DNA of 44,596 nucleotides from CAZWDO01 sp964632485 [NCBI: uncultured bacterium] (GTDB taxonomy: Bacteria > JAGOEH01). The notes under the pieces were generated by a model. It made no database searches. It was not told the DNA's origin and saw nothing but the letters and a program-made list of their open reading frames with translations. The stretch covers positions 1-44,596 of the forward strand of contig CAZWDO010000018.1 in assembly GCA_964632485.1 (NCBI GenBank). Direction: 5' to 3'. Within the stretch, counting starts at the first letter, position 1. Each line of letters opens with the position of its first letter. This document shows, piece after piece, positions 17,149 to 26,333 of this stretch. The position numbers and the translations under genes are program-made.

Positions 17149-18504
17149 ATGAATTCCATAATAATAAAAAATGGCTGGGTGATTGACCCGGCGCAAAAAA
17201 TCAACTCAATTCAGGATATTTTAATTCAGAATGAACGAATAGCTGATATAGGACGGATTGAATCCCCGGCGGATCATGAAATTGATGCCACCGGGCAGAT
17301 CGTGTGTCCCGGTTTTGTGGATATACATATGCATGAGGAATCGTTTCTTCCCGCTGAAGATCGATTCGCTACCAGCATATTTGAATGTATGCTCAGAATG
17401 GGCGTAACCACAGCAATTGGAGGGAATTGCGGAACCGGTCCACTGAACCCGGCCGATTATCTCGAGTGCGTGGACCGGCTGGGACTACCGATCAATTTCG
17501 GAATACAAGTCCCTCATGAATCCTTGCGTTCACAGCTTGGCGCCGATGATAAATATCGTCCCATGAACACTGAGGATATTTTAGGGATGAAAAAATTAGC
17601 TCTTGGGTATCTTGATCAGGGTTGCCTAGGCATTTCCCTGGGAATTCGGTATGTCCCGGGCGCCACTCCTGCCGAATGGCGCGCCCTGAGTGAAGCCGCG
17701 GCTGAAAAACATGCCCTATTGAGCGCTCATATCCGTGATGATGCGGACGCCGTTTACAGTTCGACCGATGAATTTATTCAACTGGCTAAGACTAGTGGAT
17801 GTTCGATCCAAGTTTCTCATATTGGCAGCATGGCCGGCTTTGGACAAATGCAATCCTGGTTGGAACACTATGACCGATACCGGCTCAGCGGACTTGATAT
17901 TGGCGCGGATTGTTATCCCTATCAGGCTTTTAGTACCGGGATTGGTGAAACGACCTATGATGAGGGTTTTCTGGAACGCTATAAAATTGATTATTCGGCC
18001 ATTGAAATTGCCGAGGGCCCGCATCGGGGAGAACGCTGCAATGAACAGTTATTTTATAGACTCAGGCAAACGGAGCCAGAGCTGATCACGATCGCTCACG
18101 TCATGAAAAAGGAAGATATTGATCTGGCATTGACGCATCCGGCAGTTCTTTTAGCCAGTGATGGGTTTATGCGCAATTACCAGGGCCATCCGCGGGCTGC
18201 CGGTACATTTCCCCGTTTTTTACACAACTATGCTGTTGAAAAATCTAAACTTTCACTTTCCGAAGCGATTGCTAAAATGACCTGGTTGCCCGCGCAGCGA
18301 TTCGGGCTGGACAGTGGAACGTTGATAAAAGGCAGACAAGCGGATATCGTAATTTTTAATCGGGAGCAGCTTTGTGATCGCGCTACTTTTGCCGAACCCG
18401 CCTTACCTCCCGAAGGCATTAGATATGTCATCATTAATGGGCAAATCGCTATTGAAAATCAAAAAATTATCACATTACGCGCCGGAAACGCCATTCGCTG
18501 GTAA
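17149..18504 (+). CDS. N-acyl-D-amino acid deacylase-like amidohydrolase
   Basis: The 451-residue enzyme belongs to the amidohydrolase superfamily, in the D-aminoacylase group. Residues visible are HMH (His60, His62) after GFVDI, the GGNCGTGP loop with the metal-binding Cys94, HIRDDADAVYSS and SHIGSM with further histidines, and SDGFMRNYQGHPRAAGTFPRFL near residue 345, which is typical of D-aminoacylases and related dihydroorotase-like deacylases. It would remove acyl groups from D-amino acids or a related N-substituted amino acid. ATG 17149 is chosen because CGGAG sits 5 bases upstream; a GTG at 17143 is the alternative. The AGCS symporter lies 110 bases downstream, and together they suggest uptake and use of D-alanine or D-glutamate derivatives. 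The exact substrate cannot be told. Confidence 0.82.
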   Translation: MNSIIIKNGWVIDPAQKINSIQDILIQNERIADIGRIESPADHEIDATGQIVCPGFVDIHMHEESFLPAEDRFATSIFECMLRMGVTTAIGGNCGTGPLNPADYLECVDRLGLPINFGIQVPHESLRSQLGADDKYRPMNTEDILGMKKLALGYLDQGCLGISLGIRYVPGATPAEWRALSEAAAEKHALLSAHIRDDADAVYSSTDEFIQLAKTSGCSIQVSHIGSMAGFGQMQSWLEHYDRYRLSGLDIGADCYPYQAFSTGIGETTYDEGFLERYKIDYSAIEIAEGPHRGERCNEQLFYRLRQTEPELITIAHVMKKEDIDLALTHPAVLLASDGFMRNYQGHPRAAGTFPRFLHNYAVEKSKLSLSEAIAKMTWLPAQRFGLDSGTLIKGRQADIVIFNREQLCDRATFAEPALPPEGIRYVIINGQIAIENQKIITLRAGNAIRW

Positions 18505-18614
18505 TTAACCAAACAAAATATAACAAAAACGATTTCTGTTGAAAGATGGTATGCGAACAGCTATAAACGTTTAGCCTTCAGTTTAAACCCAGACATAAGA
18601 AAGGACAAATCTGC

Positions 18615-20159
18615 ATGGAACAAAGCAATTTGCTGATGTCTTTCATGACCACGCTTGTCGATTGGATGTGGGGATGGCCCCTAATCATTACATTACTCGC
18701 CACAGGATTATTTTTTACAATTGCTTCCGGGTTTTTCCAGTTTAGATTTTTTGGACATGTCATGATGGAAACTTTCGGCAAATTGTTAAGAAGAAAAAAG
18801 GATGAAGAGGGGGAAGTGGGTATATTAAGCCCTTTTGAAGCCATCAGCATCGCCATCGGAGGTACAATTGGAGTGGGAAATATTGGCGGTGTCGCCACTG
18901 CCATCGCTGTTGGCGGACCGGGCGCCCTTTTTTGGTTGCTGGTTGCAGGTGTTGCCGGCCAAATTATTAAGATGGTAGAAGTCACACTGGCTGTCTATTA
19001 CCGCAGCAAGGACGAATACGGAAATCCATACGGAGGCCCGCCCTATTACATGAAAAAAGGGATTATGGAATACTATCGATCCTCTATGTTGGCCAAGGTA
19101 TTAATTTTTGTATTCCTTTTTGGAATGTTTTCCTCTATTTTTATCACCATGCAAAATTATACCGTGTCCGAAGCAATTGCCAGCACATTGGCAAAAATCC
19201 AGATACAAATAGAAAATCCAACGCTGACGTCATTTAGCGCCGGCGAGTTGAGCAATACCAGCTATCAACACTATTTTAATAATTATCAACTGGGAATCAG
19301 CATTATCTACACAATACTTGTTTATATCATGATTGCCGGCGGATTAAAAAAACTGGGAAGAATTGCCAGCATAATCGTGCCGTTTATGTGCTTATTCTAT
19401 TTAACGGGCGGCCTGTTTATCGTCCTGAAATATATCTCAATATTACCGCAGGTTCTCCGGTTAGTGGTCAACAGCGCCTTTAATGGCACAGCGGCAATTG
19501 GCGGTTTTGCCGGCGCCGCTTTTATCGTTGTCATTCAAAAAGGATTGGCGCGAGCGGTCTTCAGCAATGAAGCCGGTTGGGGAACATCACCGATGATCCA
19601 TTCAACGGCCAGAACCGTCCATCCCATCCGGCAGGGACTATGGGGCGTGTTTGAAGTCACAATATCCACGATGCTGGTGTGTACCATCACCGCTTTAGCG
19701 ATCATTATTACCGGCGAATGGAGTTCGGGACTGAGCGGCGCCACACTGACTCTCAACGCCTTTGAACATGGGATGGGCAGTACGGGTCGTATTATCCTCA
19801 CTGTCGGCATTTTCCTTTTCGGCATTACGACAACTTCCGGCTGGTACACTTATTATGAAATATTATTACGCTATGTTCTGGGAACTCATTCTTCCATGAA
19901 AACATCGATTCTTAAAATCTATAAATGGACATTTCCGATTCCTGGAATGGGTCTGGTCTTCTATGCGGTATATTTTGGATTACCCAGTCAGAAAATTTGG
20001 CTTTTTGCCGATTTTTCGACCGGATTGCCGACATTTGCCAATATTGTTGCCATCTTACTACTCGCCCCTAAATTTTTAGAACTGTTACGCGACTATAAAG
20101 CCCGGTATTTGAATATTGGGACGGTAAAAAGCTCTACTAAAATCTTCCACGAAAGTTGA
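18615..20159 (+). CDS. AGCS family sodium:alanine/glycine symporter
   Basis: The 514-residue inner-membrane protein has about ten to eleven transmembrane helices. AGCS family signatures are plain: GGTIGVGNIGGVATAIAVGGPGALFW near residue 78, GNPYGGPPYYMKKG near residue 138, and VFSNEAGWGTSPMIH near residue 315. Members take up alanine, glycine or D-alanine with sodium. The ATG follows AAAGGAC at about 9 bases. It is close behind the D-aminoacylase-like gene and probably cotranscribed with it. The substrate is inferred from the family. Confidence 0.93.
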   Translation: MEQSNLLMSFMTTLVDWMWGWPLIITLLATGLFFTIASGFFQFRFFGHVMMETFGKLLRRKKDEEGEVGILSPFEAISIAIGGTIGVGNIGGVATAIAVGGPGALFWLLVAGVAGQIIKMVEVTLAVYYRSKDEYGNPYGGPPYYMKKGIMEYYRSSMLAKVLIFVFLFGMFSSIFITMQNYTVSEAIASTLAKIQIQIENPTLTSFSAGELSNTSYQHYFNNYQLGISIIYTILVYIMIAGGLKKLGRIASIIVPFMCLFYLTGGLFIVLKYISILPQVLRLVVNSAFNGTAAIGGFAGAAFIVVIQKGLARAVFSNEAGWGTSPMIHSTARTVHPIRQGLWGVFEVTISTMLVCTITALAIIITGEWSSGLSGATLTLNAFEHGMGSTGRIILTVGIFLFGITTTSGWYTYYEILLRYVLGTHSSMKTSILKIYKWTFPIPGMGLVFYAVYFGLPSQKIWLFADFSTGLPTFANIVAILLLAPKFLELLRDYKARYLNIGTVKSSTKIFHES

Positions 20160-20201
20160 CAATTTCTTTACCCATAAAATTTTTAATCAAAATAACGAGA
20201 T

Positions 20202-20232
20202 GAGTGGCGCCGGAATTTGCGATGCGCCACTC
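20202..20232. terminator. Convergent terminator-like hairpin
   Basis: GAGTGGCGC at 20202-20210 pairs perfectly with GCGCCACTC at 20224-20232 around a 13-base loop. It lies between the stop codons of two convergent genes (20159 and 20237). A run of T is lacking on the plus side, so on that strand it may act with Rho or as a 3' stabiliser. Confidence 0.5.
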
Positions 20233-20236
20233 TCGC

Positions 20237-21652
20237 TTATAACGATATAAATTTAAAATAAAGCATCCCTTCACGCCATTTTAGATTCGCAGGAAAGGCC
20301 ACTATCAGGGCGGCCCATTGCGTATTGTGACTTAGAGGGATCGACCAATGAACACCCCAATCCTTGAGCTGGCTGGGCAAATTCAGATTATTCACAATTC
20401 CATACCATTCAAAATAGAGATGCAGATGCGTTGCGGGTGGAAGGCCCCATTGCAAAGCAGCTCTAATTCCTGCTAATTGTCGCGCCCAGATCAACGACGA
20501 AGGATATGCCGCCAGGCGGTCGTCCCCGCCAACAAGTATCTGATCGTAAATAGGAATAGCCCGGCCGGGGGGTGAAAAACCTTCGACCTCACCTCCGATT
20601 TTTGCAATAAAATGCTGATTAATGGAAATAAGCTGCTCTCCCTGGCACCGCCAATGATGTATTTTTTGAGAGACCCGCCAACCGTATTGGATACTCCATG
20701 GCCAGGCGGGCCAGACTAAAGCCGGCATAACCTGCCGCAAATAACCGCCCCAACTGAAATCATCCGAGCCGGGGACAATTCCCCCTTGATGCGATAAGGG
20801 ATAGAAAACTCGTTTTTCCAGAGTAGCGCCCAACTGCCAGACACCATTGCCCAATATCCAGGATAGATCCACACTAAACAAAAATTGCTGAAATTTTTGA
20901 GACTCTTTCAACTGGTGGAATTCAAATCTCATATCAACAGGCAGACCCTTGAGATAGGGATAGGCTACCGATGCGTTCATTTTGGAATAAAGAGGTGAAA
21001 TTTTTTGGTATTGAAAATTAAAATCGAGTCCCTGGTTTAAAAGATTGGCTTCATGAAAATCTAAGCGCCCTAACCATGTTGCGTCACTATAATAGGCCAT
21101 TCCCTCAAATTTCAGGCTATTCCTTTCTATTCCTTTTAGCAGCAAGTCAGCTTGATGTCGGTTATCATGAATCAAAACAGCAGCAAGTTCCAATGAATCA
21201 ATAAATGAATACCGATTCAATACTTGCAGTCGTTTCAGAATCATAGAAGAATGGTAGTCACGATGGATCATTTGAGCAAAAATCCGTTGAATCAATTGAC
21301 ACTGCACTCCCTCAATCTGCAGACCCCGAATCTGAATTCGGGGTCCGGAACTACCTTCCAGCAGGAGAGTGTCGGCTGACAGGGGGACAAGACGGCAGCG
21401 GGCCAAAGGAAATCCATTATCATCAAACCAATTCATAAGTTCTTTTAAACGACATTGAAGCGGCTCAGGCGGAATTTTTTTGCTCCAATCGACGATAGCG
21501 CTCTCTGTTGGAATTTTGCGGGTCCATTCCACAAAAAGCGGATCAATTTTGATAAAACGGTTTGCATCTTCGCCCGATATTCGGACAAAAAGGAAAAAAA
21601 TAAAAACCAAAAACCGAATTGGATTCGGAGAAAAAGATTTAAAAAATAGCAC
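20237..21652 (-). CDS. Short Omp85/TamA-like outer-membrane protein
   Basis: The 471-residue protein has an N-terminal hydrophobic segment (about residues 11-27), then about 80 residues of unclear fold, a POTRA-like beta-alpha-alpha-beta section (GPRIQIRGLQIEGV and a second stretch RLQVLNRYSFIDSLELAAVL), and a C-terminal region of barrel strands. YDQILVGGDDRLAAYPSS near residue 375 occupies the place of the conserved RGF/Y loop of Omp85 proteins (LGG...RGY), though the Arg-Gly pair is not intact. Only one or two POTRA units fit, fewer than in BamA, so it is not the essential BamA. The GTG start at 21652 overlaps the preceding barrel gene by 14 bases. It may insert or support the 1015-residue barrel encoded before it; this is inference. 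Confidence 0.6.
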   Translation of the reverse strand: MLFFKSFSPNPIRFLVFIFFLFVRISGEDANRFIKIDPLFVEWTRKIPTESAIVDWSKKIPPEPLQCRLKELMNWFDDNGFPLARCRLVPLSADTLLLEGSSGPRIQIRGLQIEGVQCQLIQRIFAQMIHRDYHSSMILKRLQVLNRYSFIDSLELAAVLIHDNRHQADLLLKGIERNSLKFEGMAYYSDATWLGRLDFHEANLLNQGLDFNFQYQKISPLYSKMNASVAYPYLKGLPVDMRFEFHQLKESQKFQQFLFSVDLSWILGNGVWQLGATLEKRVFYPLSHQGGIVPGSDDFSWGGYLRQVMPALVWPAWPWSIQYGWRVSQKIHHWRCQGEQLISINQHFIAKIGGEVEGFSPPGRAIPIYDQILVGGDDRLAAYPSSLIWARQLAGIRAALQWGLPPATHLHLYFEWYGIVNNLNLPSQLKDWGVHWSIPLSHNTQWAALIVAFPANLKWREGMLYFKFISL

Positions 21653-24600
21653 GCCAACTCATTTGTAAAAAGGTTTGTGGATCAAGTTGACTATAATGTC
21701 GGCGAAACCACCGCAATGAGAGCTCGGACTTCTGTCCGACCGCAAACCCCACATCAAGGGTCGCTTCATTATTAAAGCCCAATCGTTTACCGGAGGTTAA
21801 AAAATAATGATACTGATAAGCGCCCTGTGAAAGCTGCAGATAATCCAGCGAATAGCTAAAAGCAACTTTCCATTTGCTTTTTAATCTGGGAGTCAGACGC
21901 AACGACGAATTGACTGACCATATCCGGGAATTTTCGAGACTATATCGCTGGGTAGCAAGCCGCCATTCGCTCGCGATAAGATCGGGCCAGGTCAGATCAA
22001 GGAGGGAGCTCCACTCGCTGAACTCATAGTTCAAAGCGCTCATTCGCTGCCACTCCCGGTCGACACGCCCGAATTCTCCCCGCCAGGTTTGATAGGCCTG
22101 CGCGTTCCAGGGATGTTGGAATACGACAAAGAATGAATGTTTTATGTATTGTTGAGCATCATTGAGATAATAAGCTAAATTCTGTCGATCCGATAAAAAT
22201 CCACTTTCCAAACAACTGGAAGAGGGAATATGCCACTGATAAAAAAGTGAATCCAGAGCAACGGTTACCTTCAGTTCAATTCGAGTTGAGAGTTTCGACA
22301 CTTCTCCATTTAACGGAGTGAGTGGAAAGGCCAGGTTTTTCCAAAAAGCATAATGGGCAGCGACTTTTTTTTCCATTTCATGTCGATAGCTAAAGTTAAT
22401 AGCCTGCCAGGCCGCAAGTTTTAGAAAGGGAGAAAAAACCGCTTGAAGTTGATCCTGCACCGAACTTAACGTCTGAGTATTTTTTAAAAATTCTTTTATT
22501 AGAATATAATCGCCATAATCGTCCGGCACATAATCCAGCATTAACGAATCATAGCGATAATTCCCGTTTCCGGCGCTGGTCGGTTGAAAGCGTTTCGTAA
22601 GTTGAAACGCATCTTCCAGATTAAAGTTTTTTTGCCATGTTAATTGGAAAAAAGGGATAACCGGTTGATAGTGAAACTGATGATGATATAAAAAATAATT
22701 ATCGGGACTGCCCGACTGGCCATTAAATTTTTGTCGCCAATTGATCTGGTAGTCCGCCCAGCAATTTTCATCTTTGCGTATATGCCCGTTTTGCAACAGG
22801 CTCCAACTCCAATGGTTAGCGTTTTGCAGGGATTCCCCGCTCCAAATTTCACGACGGAACATTATTTCCACATTTTCCTGCCAGCCAGTCATCAACCTTA
22901 ATAGCGAAAACGCGCTCAGCTCTGAAATCCAATAACTGCTATCCGTCATCTCCCCGGATTGTTTCAACCATTCATTTCGTCCCTTTAAACCATCAGTCGC
23001 ATTGAACTGCCACTCGAACCAGGAATCCAGCAATTTATTTTCTGACGAATTTAAGCGGGATTGACTGAAGACCATTGCATGGGAACATTCCAGGACCCGG
23101 TCCTCTTTTTTTGTATGATACTGGATCTGGTTGCGCCAACTGGTCCATTCCTGATTGAAAGAAAGGATTTGTTGACTTAGATTCCATGAATCCCAGGAAA
23201 AATTTAAGGTTGATTTTAACAAATCCATTACCGAAACAGGAAAGGAAACAGCGAAATCGCGGGTTTCTTCAGGAGTGAGAAGAGGATAATAACTTTTAAA
23301 CCAACGGTTTTTATAGAGCCATGAAAATCTCCAGCGGCCCGAGACCGCTCCCGTTCGGCCATCGGTCATCCAGCCATGCTGGCGATAATCGATTCCCTGG
23401 TTCGGTTTATACCCGGCATAGACCCAAGAGACTTCCACAGGCAGGGCAATCGTATCCCGCCAGTTTGTCTGAGCAAAAAGCCATTGTTGAGGAGTCGGAA
23501 TTTTTCTTCCGATGCGATATGACCCTTTACCATTTCCCACATAGAGAAATTCGCCATTGCCAGCATAGACATAATCGCCAGCTCCGGGTGAGGTCAAATA
23601 AAAATCGAGCTGCACATCCCCTTGCCCGGGGCCAGTATATATAAAAGCAGAATCTTCCTGTCTATAGTTTCCTTCACCCTGATTGACCGGGCGGATGCCA
23701 GGCAGAAATAATTCAGAAGCGCCGGGAGACAGGCTACGAAGGGCATCTTTATCTGTAGAAGTAAGATCGTAAAGCAGGAAACGATCGGTTTGATCGCCCG
23801 CCACATAGCCGAATGCGGAAACGCCATGGCCAATTTCACCCTTGGCCGCTGAAATATAGCGTTCGTAATAACGGGAAGTATATTCAAATTCAACATAAAA
23901 CCGATCCTCTTCCCGCACTAGCAATGAAATATTAAACGTTAGTGAAGCGGCGGCATAGTCGATAAGATAATCGCCATCATCACCGGTTTTCAGTAATTTA
24001 CCGTTACGGTAAACCCTTTCGCTTTCAGGGACAATTATAATTGAGGGATCGCCATTTTCAGTAGTCAGCAAATAGGGGCCGGGATTCCCCTCACGTCCAT
24101 TGAAGCGACAGGTTGTAAATTGTCCCAATTGACGGCCGGCCATCGCCTGGTAAGGACCCAATTGCAACGCAATACCCTGAAGTTTCTGCTGGTTAGGAAG
24201 AAAAATAGTCAATGGAGGGGTATAAAAAAAATCTCCCATTTGAAGCTTGAGTCGGGGTCCATCAATCTGAAAATAAATCTGGTCAAGAGACCGAAGTTTC
24301 TGACCTTCTGAAAACTCTGTTAATGGGGTCTGATTATCTTTCACGACCCCTGTTATTCTGAATTGATCCCGCAAATGGCCTTCCAGACTTAGATAGAGAG
24401 ATTGACTTAACCCTCCCTGGGCTTGTTCTCCCATCGTAAAGCTTATTGATTTCCAACCCTGGATATTGAAACGGGGGACAAGAATGGCTTCCGGGTTCAG
24501 TGAATCCTTAACTCTGCTCACTGTTTGTCCGGGCAATATCTGCATCGTATCATAAACTATTGGTACTGCTGATTGAGTCGGAGTTACCAGCCAGGAGGAA

Positions 24601-24686
24601 TCATACTCAACCTGAGCTTGTAATCGGAGCTCCCCAGACCAATAGACGGGGATGCAAAAAAAAATAACGGTGAGAAAGAATTTCAT
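21639..24686 (-). CDS. Large outer-membrane beta-barrel protein, function unknown
   Basis: The 1015-residue protein has a signal peptide (about residues 1-23), then a long region of beta strands with many Trp, Tyr and Gln, ending in a terminal phenylalanine (SWRAIF) as barrels often do. Near residues 200-260 there is a distinct block with GREGNPGPYLL, VYRNGKLL and DYLIDY followed by LTF, a pattern I associate with large surface proteins of the FCB group that place a small beta-sandwich inside or before the barrel. I cannot assign it to a named family and see no TonB box or plug. It overlaps the upstream gene by four bases and the downstream Omp85-like gene by 14, so the three are surely one operon. 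It could be a transport or adhesin barrel. Confidence 0.6.
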   Translation of the reverse strand: MKFFLTVIFFCIPVYWSGELRLQAQVEYDSSWLVTPTQSAVPIVYDTMQILPGQTVSRVKDSLNPEAILVPRFNIQGWKSISFTMGEQAQGGLSQSLYLSLEGHLRDQFRITGVVKDNQTPLTEFSEGQKLRSLDQIYFQIDGPRLKLQMGDFFYTPPLTIFLPNQQKLQGIALQLGPYQAMAGRQLGQFTTCRFNGREGNPGPYLLTTENGDPSIIIVPESERVYRNGKLLKTGDDGDYLIDYAAASLTFNISLLVREEDRFYVEFEYTSRYYERYISAAKGEIGHGVSAFGYVAGDQTDRFLLYDLTSTDKDALRSLSPGASELFLPGIRPVNQGEGNYRQEDSAFIYTGPGQGDVQLDFYLTSPGAGDYVYAGNGEFLYVGNGKGSYRIGRKIPTPQQWLFAQTNWRDTIALPVEVSWVYAGYKPNQGIDYRQHGWMTDGRTGAVSGRWRFSWLYKNRWFKSYYPLLTPEETRDFAVSFPVSVMDLLKSTLNFSWDSWNLSQQILSFNQEWTSWRNQIQYHTKKEDRVLECSHAMVFSQSRLNSSENKLLDSWFEWQFNATDGLKGRNEWLKQSGEMTDSSYWISELSAFSLLRLMTGWQENVEIMFRREIWSGESLQNANHWSWSLLQNGHIRKDENCWADYQINWRQKFNGQSGSPDNYFLYHHQFHYQPVIPFFQLTWQKNFNLEDAFQLTKRFQPTSAGNGNYRYDSLMLDYVPDDYGDYILIKEFLKNTQTLSSVQDQLQAVFSPFLKLAAWQAINFSYRHEMEKKVAAHYAFWKNLAFPLTPLNGEVSKLSTRIELKVTVALDSLFYQWHIPSSSCLESGFLSDRQNLAYYLNDAQQYIKHSFFVVFQHPWNAQAYQTWRGEFGRVDREWQRMSALNYEFSEWSSLLDLTWPDLIASEWRLATQRYSLENSRIWSVNSSLRLTPRLKSKWKVAFSYSLDYLQLSQGAYQYHYFLTSGKRLGFNNEATLDVGFAVGQKSELSLRWFRRHYSQLDPQTFLQMSWRAIF

Positions 24687-25546
24687 GGATTAGAAAAGAG
24701 AAAGACCCGCGCCCGGGTGGACATCAAAAAAAGAGTAGAATCGGTTAGGCAGAATGAACTCCACTCATGCGTTTCCGGGAGCGCCAGATTTATAGTCTGC
24801 CATTGGCAGGTCCCCCCTAATAGGGGCCTTGAGGCTCGAAGGAGATAATTGCCTCTGCGGGGTAAAATCCAAAGGATCGAATGGCGGCCAATCGCTTGCT
24901 GAATTTGGATGGAATCGGGAGCATCTAAAGTCTCTGCGGATCGTTGATTTGCAAGATAAAAAAACAAAGAAGGCTCATGAGAATGCCGGAAAATCAATTC
25001 CTGTTCATCAGTTTTTCCAACCATTTGCCAATTATTATCCACAGGAATCCGTATGTTTTTATCTGTTTGTAGTATCAGATCCGGATAATAAAGAAGAATC
25101 CGTCCCCTATTATAAAAAAGAAATATTTCAGCCGGATCGAAGAAATAAAGAGAATGGGGCGGTTCCCCCAAACGGCATGGAACTCTGTCAGTAATCCATG
25201 AAAGTTGCGAATCAGTAAAATAAAAACTACGAGACCCATAATGATAAAAAACGAACCCCGTCATTGAGGAATAATCACAGAGTTCCGGTTTGAAGTAAAG
25301 GGTCTCACTCCCGTAACGGAACGAAGCGGTTCTCCGGACAAGGCCCCGATCGCGGTGATAAATCAACAATTCTCCGCGGGGCTGGTTAAGAATGATAAAA
25401 AGCGAATCATTTTCGGAAAATATTTGCCCGGAGCGTGAATCGACCGAAATGGTATGACGTGGGGACAGTTTAGATTCAGAATGAATGGGATACGATAGAA
25501 GTACAAGCAGAATAAAAATTTTCAGCGTGATATGAGCTTCGCACAT
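24683..25546 (-). CDS. Exported protein of unknown function
   Basis: The 287-residue product starts at ATG 25546 with a hydrophobic signal (ITLKIFILLVLLSYPIHS). The mature part is rich in short beta strands of the form 'SLFIILNQ', 'ELLIYHRD', 'RSFYFTD', 'EIFLFYNRG', which suggests a beta-propeller or repeated-sheet protein. The reading frame is open 24 codons further, but this start follows the lipA coding end and gives a sensible signal peptide. It still overlaps the last 71 bases of lipA. Its stop overlaps the barrel gene start by four bases. No family is recognised. Confidence 0.55.
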   Translation of the reverse strand: MCEAHITLKIFILLVLLSYPIHSESKLSPRHTISVDSRSGQIFSENDSLFIILNQPRGELLIYHRDRGLVRRTASFRYGSETLYFKPELCDYSSMTGFVFYHYGSRSFYFTDSQLSWITDRVPCRLGEPPHSLYFFDPAEIFLFYNRGRILLYYPDLILQTDKNIRIPVDNNWQMVGKTDEQELIFRHSHEPSLFFYLANQRSAETLDAPDSIQIQQAIGRHSILWILPRRGNYLLRASRPLLGGTCQWQTINLALPETHEWSSFCLTDSTLFLMSTRARVFLFSNP

Positions 25547-26333
25547 ACGTTCCGGCCGCCACGAGATTGATACCCAGTGATCTTGCCATATTTTCAATAT
25601 CTTTAAAAAAGTTCTCATCTTTCATCTCAACTAACGGAAATGCTTGTGGGGAAGGTGGAAAATACTGACCGATAGTCAGAATATCACAATGGATATCAAC
25701 CAGGTCACGAAAGACAGATTCCAATTGGATTACGGTTTCACCCAGACCTACCATAAGCCCTGACTTTACGATTAAGTGAGGATTCAACTCCTTCATTTTG
25801 CCTAGTAACCGCAGGGAGGTTTCATAGCGGGCGAAGGGCCGGATTTGCGCGTATAAATCCGGTACGGTTTCAAGGTTGTGATTAAATACTTGAAATGGGG
25901 CCCAGGCCAATTGGGAAAGGAGATGATGATTACGTTGAAAATCTGGGGTTAAAATCTCTATTTGGATTTCTGGCATTTGCGTATGAAGCCAATCCACCGT
26001 TCGTAAAAAATGACCAACACCCTCATCTTCCAAATCATCACGGGTTACCGAAGTCAAAACGACATAGGAAAGTCCCAATTCTTTAACAGCAACCGCAATT
26101 CGCTCCGGTTCGTGAGGATCCGGCAATGATTGCGGGCATCCTTTTTCGACACCGCAAAATCTGCATTGGCGGGTGCAGATATCCCCCATCAATAAAAAAG
26201 TGGCCGTTTGGTGATTAAAACATTCTGTCAGATTTGGACAACGGGCCGATTGGCATACTGTATGAAGCCCCTGAGATCGAATTAAGCGCATAATGCGGTT
26301 AACTTCCGGAGTAAAGATCATTTTCTTCTTCAT
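25476..26333 (-). CDS. lipA: Lipoyl synthase
   Basis: LipA inserts two sulfur atoms into protein-bound octanoyl chains to make lipoyl groups. The 285-residue protein shows both iron-sulfur sites: the auxiliary cluster cysteines in CQSARCPNLTEC (C-x4-C-x5-C) and the radical SAM motif CTRQCRFC. The characteristic RSSYHAE motif near the C terminus supplies the final cluster ligand. PFQVFNHNLETV and LIVKSGLMVGLGE are typical of the family. It supplies the cofactor for lipoate enzymes that lpdA (4014-5408) regenerates. Its start overlaps the branching-enzyme stop by four bases (ATGA). The last 71 bases overlap the start of the next gene. Confidence 0.96.
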   Translation of the reverse strand: MKKKMIFTPEVNRIMRLIRSQGLHTVCQSARCPNLTECFNHQTATFLLMGDICTRQCRFCGVEKGCPQSLPDPHEPERIAVAVKELGLSYVVLTSVTRDDLEDEGVGHFLRTVDWLHTQMPEIQIEILTPDFQRNHHLLSQLAWAPFQVFNHNLETVPDLYAQIRPFARYETSLRLLGKMKELNPHLIVKSGLMVGLGETVIQLESVFRDLVDIHCDILTIGQYFPPSPQAFPLVEMKDENFFKDIENMARSLGINLVAAGTYVRSSYHAENFYSACTSIVSHSF

